From the NCBI RefSeq assembly GCF_001905505.1, contig NZ_LIPG01000001.1:1302001-1366000 (forward strand): a stretch of 64,000 nt of DNA, written 5' to 3'. The DNA comes from Streptomyces sp. CB02058. Its GTDB lineage: Bacteria > Actinomycetota > Actinomycetes > Streptomycetales > Streptomycetaceae. This document shows positions 27,421-33,456 of the stretch, piece after piece. The position numbers were made by a program, and so were the translations under genes. The notes under the pieces are model-generated. The model did not search any database and had not been told where the DNA came from. It was given only the letters and a program-made list of their open reading frames with translations. Within the stretch, counting starts at the first letter, position 1, and each line of letters opens with the position of its first letter.

Positions 27421-29102
27421 TGGACCCCTACGAGTACGCCTCCGTGCACGGGCCGCGCGCCGGGGACCGGGTCAGGCTCGGCGACTCCGGGCTGACCGTC
27501 CGCGTCGAGTCCGACTCCCAGAAGCAGGGCGACGAGTTCCTCGCCGGCTTCGGCAAGACGGCCCGCGACGGCCTGCACCTCAAGGCGGCGGCCGTCCGGG
27601 AGACCTGCGACGTCGTCATCAGCAACGTGCTGGTCATCGACGCCGTGCTGGGCATCCGCAAGGTCTCCGTCGGCATCCGCGAGGGCCGTATCGCCGCGAT
27701 CGGCAGGGCGGGCAACCCGGACACCCTCGACGGGGTCGACGTGGTCGTCGGCACCGGCACGACCATCGTCTCGGGCGAGGGCCTGATCGCCACCGCCGGA
27801 GCGGTCGACCCCCACGTCCACCTGCTCTCGCCGCGCATCATGGAGGCGTCCCTCGCGTCGGGCGTCACCACGATCATCGGCCAGGAGTTCGGCCCGGTCT
27901 GGGGGGTCGGCGTCAACTCCCCGTGGGCCCTGCGCCACGCGTTCAACGCCTTCGACGCCTGGCCCGTCAACATCGGCTTCCTGGGCCGCGGTTCGTCCTC
28001 CCACGCGGCGCCGCTGGTCGAGGCGCTCGCCGAGGGGGGAGCCTGCGGCTTCAAGGTCCACGAGGACATGGGCGCCCACACCCGCGCCCTGGACACCGCG
28101 CTGAGGGTCGCCGAGGAGTACGACGTCCAGGTCGCCCTGCACAGCGACGGCCTGAACGAGTGCCTCTCCGTCGAGGACACCCTGAGCGTGCTCGAAGGCC
28201 GCACGATCCACGCCTTCCACATCGAGGGCTGCGGCGGCGGGCACGTGCCCAACGTCCTGAAGATGGCGGGCGTCCCGAACGTCATCGGCTCCTCCACCAA
28301 CCCCACGCTCCCCTTCGGCCGCGACGCGGTCGCCGAGCACTACGGGATGATCGTCTCCGTCCACGACCTCAAGACCGATCTGCCCGGTGACGCCGCCATG
28401 GCCCGTGACCGGATCAGGGCCGGGACCATGGGCGCCGAGGACGTGCTGCACGACCTGGGTGCCATCGGCATCACCTCGTCCGACGCCCAGGGCATGGGGC
28501 GGGCCGGGGAGACCGTGCGCCGCACCTTCGCCATGGCCGCGAAGATGAAGGCAGAGTTCGGCCCGATGGAGGGCGACGGCCCCGGCGACGACAACGCCCG
28601 GGTGCTGCGCTACATCGCCAAGCTCACCGTCAACCCCGCCATCGCCCACGGCATCGCGCACGAGGTCGGCTCCGTCGAGACGGGCAAGCTCGCCGACATC
28701 GTGCTCTGGCGGCCCGAGTTCTTCGGCGCGAAGCCCCAGCTGGTCCTGAAGTCCGGCTTTCCCGCGTACGGAGTCACCGGCGACCCCAACGCCGCCACGG
28801 ACACCTGCGAACCCCTGGTCCTCGGACCGCAGTTCGGCGCGTACGGGGCGACGGCCGCCGATCTCTCCGTGGCCTTCGTCGCGGAGGCCGCCACCCAGCT
28901 CGGCTCCGACCTGATGCCCACCCGCCGCCGCAGGGTCGCGGTCCGGGGCACACGCGGCATCGGCCCCGCGGACCTGCGCCTCAACTCCCGTACGGGACAG
29001 GTCTCCGTGGACGGCGACACCGGGCTGGTCACCCTCGACGGCGACCCGCTGCGCTCACCGGCGGCCGAGTCAGTCACCCTCAACCGCCTCTACTTCCTCT
29101 AG
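27420..29102 (+). CDS. ureC: Urease alpha subunit-like amidohydrolase, flap Cys missing
   Basis: This 560-residue protein aligns along the whole of UreC. The nickel ligands are kept: His132 and His134 (DPHVHLLSP), Lys212 to be carbamylated (GFKVHEDMGA), His241 (VALHSDGLNE), His267 (HAFHIEGCGGGH) and Asp355 (ITSSDAQGMGR). In the mobile flap, Klebsiella Cys319-His320 corresponds to Val314-His315 (IVSVHDLKTD), so the flap Cys is absent. The loop after GVTTIIG is shorter and lacks the usual GTHATTCTPG. No ureD, E, F or G gene lies nearby; maturation would need a second cluster elsewhere. The cotranscribed agmatine deiminase suggests the substrate could be a ureido compound rather than, or besides, urea. 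Confidence 0.9.
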   Translation: MDPYEYASVHGPRAGDRVRLGDSGLTVRVESDSQKQGDEFLAGFGKTARDGLHLKAAAVRETCDVVISNVLVIDAVLGIRKVSVGIREGRIAAIGRAGNPDTLDGVDVVVGTGTTIVSGEGLIATAGAVDPHVHLLSPRIMEASLASGVTTIIGQEFGPVWGVGVNSPWALRHAFNAFDAWPVNIGFLGRGSSSHAAPLVEALAEGGACGFKVHEDMGAHTRALDTALRVAEEYDVQVALHSDGLNECLSVEDTLSVLEGRTIHAFHIEGCGGGHVPNVLKMAGVPNVIGSSTNPTLPFGRDAVAEHYGMIVSVHDLKTDLPGDAAMARDRIRAGTMGAEDVLHDLGAIGITSSDAQGMGRAGETVRRTFAMAAKMKAEFGPMEGDGPGDDNARVLRYIAKLTVNPAIAHGIAHEVGSVETGKLADIVLWRPEFFGAKPQLVLKSGFPAYGVTGDPNAATDTCEPLVLGPQFGAYGATAADLSVAFVAEAATQLGSDLMPTRRRRVAVRGTRGIGPADLRLNSRTGQVSVDGDTGLVTLDGDPLRSPAAESVTLNRLYFL

Positions 29103-29109
29103 GACCGCC

Positions 29110-30126
29110 ATGACCTTCCGCATGCCGCCCGAGTGGGCCCCGCACGAGCGCACCTGGATGGCCTGGCCGGGCCCCAACCCCACCTTCGCCGACGGGGACG
29201 AGCTGGACGAGGCGCGACGCGCCTGGGCCGCCGTCGCCCGCGCCGTACGCCGCTTCGAGCCCGTCACCGTGGTCGTGGGACCCGGCCAGGAGGACAGCGC
29301 ACGCGAGCTCCTCGGCCCGGACATCGAGACCGCCGTACGCCCCCTCGACGACGCCTGGATGCGCGACATCGGCCCCACCTTCGTCACCGACGGCCGCCGG
29401 CTCGCCGCCGTGGACTGGACGTTCAACGGCTGGGGCGCCCAGGGCTGGGCCCGCTGGGAGCACGACCGGCACATCGCGCGCGGCGTCGCCGAGCTGGCCG
29501 GGGTCCCCGTGCACGGTTCGCCGCTGGTCAACGAGGGCGGGGCCATCCACGTCGACGGCGAGGGCACCGTCCTGCTCACCGAGACCGTGCAGCTGGGCGA
29601 GGAACGCAACCCCGGCTGGACCCGGCAGGCCGTCGAGGACGAGATCCACGCCCGGCTCGGCACCGAGAAGGCCATCTGGCTGCCGCGCGGGCTGGCCGGG
29701 GACTACGGCACGTACGGCACCCTCGGGCACGTCGACATCGTCGCCGCCTTCGCCCGTCCGGGTGTCGTCGTCGCCCATGTCCAGCCCGACCCCTCCCACC
29801 CCGACCACCTGATCACCCGCGAGACGGTACGCGTCCTGCGCGCCGCCACCGACGCCCGGGGCCGCCCGCTGGAGGTGGTCGAGGTGCCCGCGCCCACGGT
29901 GCTCAGGGACGCCGACGGCGCGTGGGTGGACTACTCCTACATCAACCACTACCTCTGCAACGGCGGCGTGGTCCTCTGCGCCTTCGACGACCCGAGGGAC
30001 GAGGAGGCGGCGGCCGTCTTCGGCGAACTGTTCCCGGACCGTACGGTGACGCTCGTCGACGCCCGTACGATCTTTGCCGGCGGTGGAGGCATCCACTGCA
30101 TCACGCAGCAACAGCCCAGGATCTGA
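29110..30126 (+). CDS. aguA: Agmatine deiminase (peptidyl-arginine deiminase family)
   Basis: This 338-residue guanidine-modifying enzyme is expected to convert agmatine to N-carbamoylputrescine and ammonia. Family motifs include PPEWAPHERTWMAWPGPNP, the Asp pair of LDDAWMRDIGPTFV, NEGGAIHVDGEGT, the catalytic His of TLGHVDIVAAFARPG and the nucleophilic Cys330 in GGIHCITQQQP at the C-terminus. Length and order are standard. It begins 7 nt after the urease alpha stop and ends 5 nt before the TetR start, so it is part of the operon. The next enzyme of the usual path, N-carbamoylputrescine amidohydrolase (aguB, nitrilase fold), is absent from the operon. Confidence 0.94.
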   Translation: MTFRMPPEWAPHERTWMAWPGPNPTFADGDELDEARRAWAAVARAVRRFEPVTVVVGPGQEDSARELLGPDIETAVRPLDDAWMRDIGPTFVTDGRRLAAVDWTFNGWGAQGWARWEHDRHIARGVAELAGVPVHGSPLVNEGGAIHVDGEGTVLLTETVQLGEERNPGWTRQAVEDEIHARLGTEKAIWLPRGLAGDYGTYGTLGHVDIVAAFARPGVVVAHVQPDPSHPDHLITRETVRVLRAATDARGRPLEVVEVPAPTVLRDADGAWVDYSYINHYLCNGGVVLCAFDDPRDEEAAAVFGELFPDRTVTLVDARTIFAGGGGIHCITQQQPRI

Positions 30127-30131
30127 CACCC

Positions 30132-30776
30132 GTGACCGCTACCCCGCGCCGCCGCAACATCGCCCCGCCCCGGGAGGACGTGCTCGCCGCCGTCATGGCC
30201 ACCGTCGCCGAACGCGGACTCGACGGGCTGACCATGGCGGGGCTCGGCCGCGAGGTCCACATGAGCAGCGGGCACCTCCTCTACTACTTCCGCACCAAGG
30301 ACGAGCTGCTGCTCCAGACCCTGGAGTGGAGCGAGGCCAGGCTCGGGGCCGAACGCCGGGCCCTGCTCACCGGGCCCGGCACCGCGCGCGAACGCCTCGG
30401 CGCCTACATCGCGCTGTACGTCCCCGACGGCCACCGGGACCCGCACTGGACGCTCTGGCTGGAGGTCTGGAACCGCTCCCAGGACGCCGACGACGACGCG
30501 CGCGCCCGGCAGGCCGCGATCGAGGACGCCTGGCACCGCGATCTGGTGGAGCTGCTGGCCGACGGCGTGGCGCGCGGCGAGTTCCGCACGGCCGACACCG
30601 ACCGGGCCGCGACCCGGCTGCGGGCGCTGATGGACGGGTTCAGCGTCCATGTCACCGTCGGCATCCCGGGGACCGGGCGGCAGCGGGTCCTCGACGAGAT
30701 GAGCCGGTACGTTGACGAGACGCTCGGGCACGGGCGTCCCTCCACCGGTGCGACGGACGTCACGCCCGCATCCTGA
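30132..30776 (+). CDS. TetR-family regulator of the urease-like/agmatine deiminase operon
   Basis: This 214-residue protein starts at GTG 30132, 5 nt after aguA. The helix-turn-helix is VLAAVMATVAERGLDGLTMA then GLGREVHMSSGHLLYYFRTK. The C-terminal ligand domain (WTLWLEVWNRSQDADDDARA, LRALMDGFSVHV) resembles the BetI-like TetR C-terminal family. As the last gene of the operon it probably represses the promoter at 26673-26704, whose palindrome has TetR-like spacing. A polyamine, agmatine or ureido ligand would make sense but is inference. Confidence 0.92.
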   Translation: MTATPRRRNIAPPREDVLAAVMATVAERGLDGLTMAGLGREVHMSSGHLLYYFRTKDELLLQTLEWSEARLGAERRALLTGPGTARERLGAYIALYVPDGHRDPHWTLWLEVWNRSQDADDDARARQAAIEDAWHRDLVELLADGVARGEFRTADTDRAATRLRALMDGFSVHVTVGIPGTGRQRVLDEMSRYVDETLGHGRPSTGATDVTPAS

Positions 30777-30834
30777 GACACCCGGGGACCCGGGAGTGCC
30801 CCTGTGCCAGACTGCTGCCGTGTCCTCGTTCGCC

Positions 30835-30870
30835 ATGATTATCGGCAGCAGGCGCGCCGGTCCGCAGTGA
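30835..30870 (+). CDS. cimA leader peptide MIIGSRRAGPQ
   Basis: This is an 11-codon ORF with consecutive Ile codons ATT ATC immediately after the start. No clear Shine-Dalgarno sequence precedes it; if transcription starts near 30820 it has a 15-nt leader only. It stops 55 nt before the terminator stem. Confidence 0.75.
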   Translation: MIIGSRRAGPQ

Positions 30871-30925
30871 CCGTCCCGTACCACCACGTACGGAACGGAC
30901 ATCGTGCCCCAGACCCGCGCGCAGA

Positions 30926-30951
30926 CCTCTCGCACCCGCGAGGGGTTTTTT
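30926..30951 (+). terminator. cimA attenuator terminator
   Basis: CCTCTCGC/GCGAGGGG (one G-U pair) with a four-base loop, followed by TTTTTT. The right arm and U-tract (CGAGGGGTTTTTT) are identical to those of the ilvB attenuator. Confidence 0.85.
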
Positions 30952-31054
30952 CGTTTTCCGGCCCCCACCACGGCCGGAGCGAGGCACGCGAGATGATGGG
31001 GGCAAGTGGAGCCGAGTCTTCCGGATCCGCTCACCCGACAGGAGTCAGATCAGC

Positions 31055-32662
31055 ATGACCACCACGGCCACGGCCCCCGACGACACGTTCCATGTCTTCG
31101 ACACCACGCTCCGCGACGGTGCGCAGCGTGAAGGCATCAACCTGACGGTCGCGGACAAGCTGACCATTGCCCGGCATCTGGACGACTTCGGCGTGGGCTT
31201 CATCGAGGGCGGATGGCCGGGTGCCAACCCCCGTGACACCGAGTTCTTCGCCCGTGCCCGGCAGGAGATCGACTTCCGGCACGCCCGGCTCGTCGCCTTC
31301 GGCGCCACCCGCAGGGCGGGCGGCAAGGCCGCTGAGGACCCGCAGGTACAGGCGCTCCTGGACTCCGGCGCCCCCGTGATCACGCTCGTCGCCAAGTCCC
31401 ACGACCGCCATGTGGAACTGGCCCTGCGCACCACCCTCGAAGAGAACCTGGAGATGGTGCGCGACACCGTCGCGCACCTCACGGAGCAGGGCCGCCGGGT
31501 CTTCGTCGACTGCGAGCACTTCTTCGACGGCTACCGCGCCAACGCCGAGTACGCCAAGCAGGTCGTGCGCACCGCGCACGAGGCCGGCGCCGACGTTGTC
31601 ATCCTCTGCGACACCAACGGGGGCATGCTCCCGGCCCAGATCCAGGCCGTCGTCTCCACCGTCCTCGCCGACACCGGCGCCAGGCTCGGCATCCACGCCC
31701 AGGACGACACGGGCTGCGCCGTCGCCAACACCCTGGCCGCCGTGGACGCGGGCGCCACGCACGTTCAGTGCACCGCCAACGGCTACGGCGAGCGGGTGGG
31801 CAACGCCAACCTCTTCCCCGTCGTCGCCGCGCTGGAGCTCAAGTACGGCAAGACCGTCCTGCCCGAGGGCGCGCTCGCCGAGATGACCCGGATCTCCCAC
31901 GCCATCGCCGAGGTCGTCAACCTCACGCCCTCCACCCACCAGCCGTACGTGGGTGTCTCCGCCTTCGCCCACAAGGCCGGACTGCACGCCTCCGCGATCA
32001 AGGTCGACCCCGACCTGTACCAGCACATCGACCCCGAACGCGTGGGCAACACCATGCGGATGCTCGTCTCCGACATGGCGGGCCGCGCCTCGATCGAGCT
32101 CAAGGGCAAGGAGCTCGGCATCGACCTGGGGGACGACCGCGCCCTGGTCGGCCGGGTCGTGGAGCGGGTCAAGGAGCGCGAACTCAAGGGCTACACCTAC
32201 GAGGCGGCCGACGCCTCCTTCGAGCTTCTGCTGCGCGCCGAGGTGGAGGGCCGGCCGCGCCGCTACTTCCGCGTCGAGTCCTGGCGGGCCATCGTCGAGG
32301 ACCGCCCCGACGGCACCCACGCCAACGAGGCGACCGTGAAGCTCTGGGCCAAGGGCGAGCGGATCGTCGCCACCGCGGAGGGCAACGGCCCGGTCAACGC
32401 ACTGGACCGGGCGCTCCGCGTCGGCCTGGAGCGGATCTACCCGCAGCTCGCCAAGATGGAGCTGATCGACTACAAGGTCCGCATCCTGGAGGGCCGCACG
32501 GGCACCGAGTCCACCACCCGCGTGCTGATCACCACCGGCGACGGCAACGGCGACTGGGCGACGGTCGGCGTGGCCGAGAACGTCATCGCCGCGTCCTGGC
32601 AGGCACTGGAGGACGCGTACACCTTCGGCCTGCTGCGGGCCGGGGTGGAGCCCACCGACTAG
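31055..32662 (+). CDS. cimA: (R)-citramalate synthase
   Basis: This 535-residue enzyme of the isopropylmalate/homocitrate synthase family joins pyruvate and acetyl-CoA to citramalate, giving 2-ketobutyrate for isoleucine without threonine. The barrel begins with FHVFDTTLRDGAQREGINLT and has FIEGGWPGANPRD, VFVDCEHFFDGYRANAEYAK and the metal site IHAQDDTGCAVAN followed by VQCTANGYGERVGNANL. The C-terminal LeuA-type allosteric domain spans about 390-530. GWPGANPRD and DCEHFFDGYR distinguish it from LeuA. ATG 31055 has CAGGAG 14 nt upstream. The Ile-codon leader supports the assignment independently. Confidence 0.94.
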   Translation: MTTTATAPDDTFHVFDTTLRDGAQREGINLTVADKLTIARHLDDFGVGFIEGGWPGANPRDTEFFARARQEIDFRHARLVAFGATRRAGGKAAEDPQVQALLDSGAPVITLVAKSHDRHVELALRTTLEENLEMVRDTVAHLTEQGRRVFVDCEHFFDGYRANAEYAKQVVRTAHEAGADVVILCDTNGGMLPAQIQAVVSTVLADTGARLGIHAQDDTGCAVANTLAAVDAGATHVQCTANGYGERVGNANLFPVVAALELKYGKTVLPEGALAEMTRISHAIAEVVNLTPSTHQPYVGVSAFAHKAGLHASAIKVDPDLYQHIDPERVGNTMRMLVSDMAGRASIELKGKELGIDLGDDRALVGRVVERVKERELKGYTYEAADASFELLLRAEVEGRPRRYFRVESWRAIVEDRPDGTHANEATVKLWAKGERIVATAEGNGPVNALDRALRVGLERIYPQLAKMELIDYKVRILEGRTGTESTTRVLITTGDGNGDWATVGVAENVIAASWQALEDAYTFGLLRAGVEPTD

Positions 32663-32671
32663 TGCCGCCCC

Positions 32672-32724
32672 GGCCGCTCGTGCCCCGGGGTACCCCTCAG
32701 GGGGCAGCGGGACCACGAGCGGCC
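32672..32724. terminator. hairpin between cimA and convergent gene
   Basis: GGCCGCTCGTG (32672-32682) and CACGAGCGGCC (32714-32724) are perfect 11-bp arms; the 31-nt loop contains smaller stems. Confidence 0.65.
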
Positions 32725-32731
32725 TTATCCC

Positions 32732-33418
32732 TCACAGCAGTGACATGTCCCCCTGTGCCAGGGGGAGCCACTCCCAGAAGTTGTGGTCGTCCTCGGGGCG
32801 GTAGCGGACCAGCCCCGGAAAGTGGGGGACGCGCACCAGCGCGTGCTCGGCGGCCTCCCGGGCCGCGGTGTCGAAGGAGCCGGACGTCTCCCCGTGCCAG
32901 TAGCCGGCGTCGAGCACGGAGTCACCGGTGAGGGTGTGCTCGGGCTGGAGGCAGACCGGCAGGTAGAGGAGCTCGGCACCGCCCTCCGCCGCGAGGGCCC
33001 GTCGCAGGGCCAGGCCCGCGAGCTGTGCGGTCCACGTGGCCTGCGCCTCGGGCGCGCTGTGCGTCAGCATCGGCAGCAGCGGCAACGGCCCCACGCTCCG
33101 CCACGCGAGCGGGAAGTCCGGGGCCCGGCCACCGCTCTCACCACTGTCCACCGGTTCCGTGCCCGGCGGACGGGCCACGGCGCCGGGACCCTCCTCCCGT
33201 ACGGCCCGCAGCCGCCAGCCCTCCGCCCCGCCGTCGGCGTTGCCCGCCGAGGCGCCCTCGGCGAACGCGTCCATGAAGCCGCCGACACGGACCAGGGGCG
33301 TCGGGGGAACGCCGTCCGGCGAGCCGATCCCCGCGTCGTATCCCGCCTGCCAGCCACGTGCCTCGTGCGACGGGCCGAAGGCGTTCTCGTTCCCGAGATG
33401 GGGGTTGGTCCGTGGCAT
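32732..33418 (-). CDS. Hypothetical protein, 228 residues, partner of the LGFP gene
   Basis: ATG 33418 has GGAGG about 6 nt upstream. The product has no signal peptide or membrane segment. Its N-terminal half is Gly/Ala-rich with WQAGYDAGIGSPDG and FMDAFAEGASAGNADGGAEG. The C-terminal half looks folded (TWTAQLAGLALRRALAAEGG, ELLYLPVCLQPEHTLTGDSV, VPHFPGLVRYRPEDDHNFWE) and is Trp/acid-rich. I recognise no family. It lies 38 bp downstream of the LGFP/HELVH gene on the same strand and is almost certainly cotranscribed, so an accessory, chaperone or immunity role for that protein is possible but unproven. Confidence 0.75.
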   Translation of the reverse strand: MPRTNPHLGNENAFGPSHEARGWQAGYDAGIGSPDGVPPTPLVRVGGFMDAFAEGASAGNADGGAEGWRLRAVREEGPGAVARPPGTEPVDSGESGGRAPDFPLAWRSVGPLPLLPMLTHSAPEAQATWTAQLAGLALRRALAAEGGAELLYLPVCLQPEHTLTGDSVLDAGYWHGETSGSFDTAAREAAEHALVRVPHFPGLVRYRPEDDHNFWEWLPLAQGDMSLL

Positions 33419-33456
33419 GACTGCCTCCGTCCTGTGGTGGTCCGGTCCGGCCCGGG

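Larger units (their letters stand above)
30777..31054 (+). promoter_or_regulatory. cimA leader: isoleucine-codon attenuator
   Basis: The 278-nt gap holds a leader ORF with tandem Ile codons (30835-30870), a central hairpin (CCGTAC/GTACGG, 30876-30893, extended by CCGT/ACGG) and a U6 terminator (30926-30951), all before citramalate synthase. CTGCTGCCG (30812-30820) and CGGCAGCAG (30843-30851) also pair around the leader start. CAGACT (30808-30813) is a possible -10. The arrangement parallels the ilvB leader and fits control by isoleucine, the product of the citramalate route. Confidence 0.8.
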
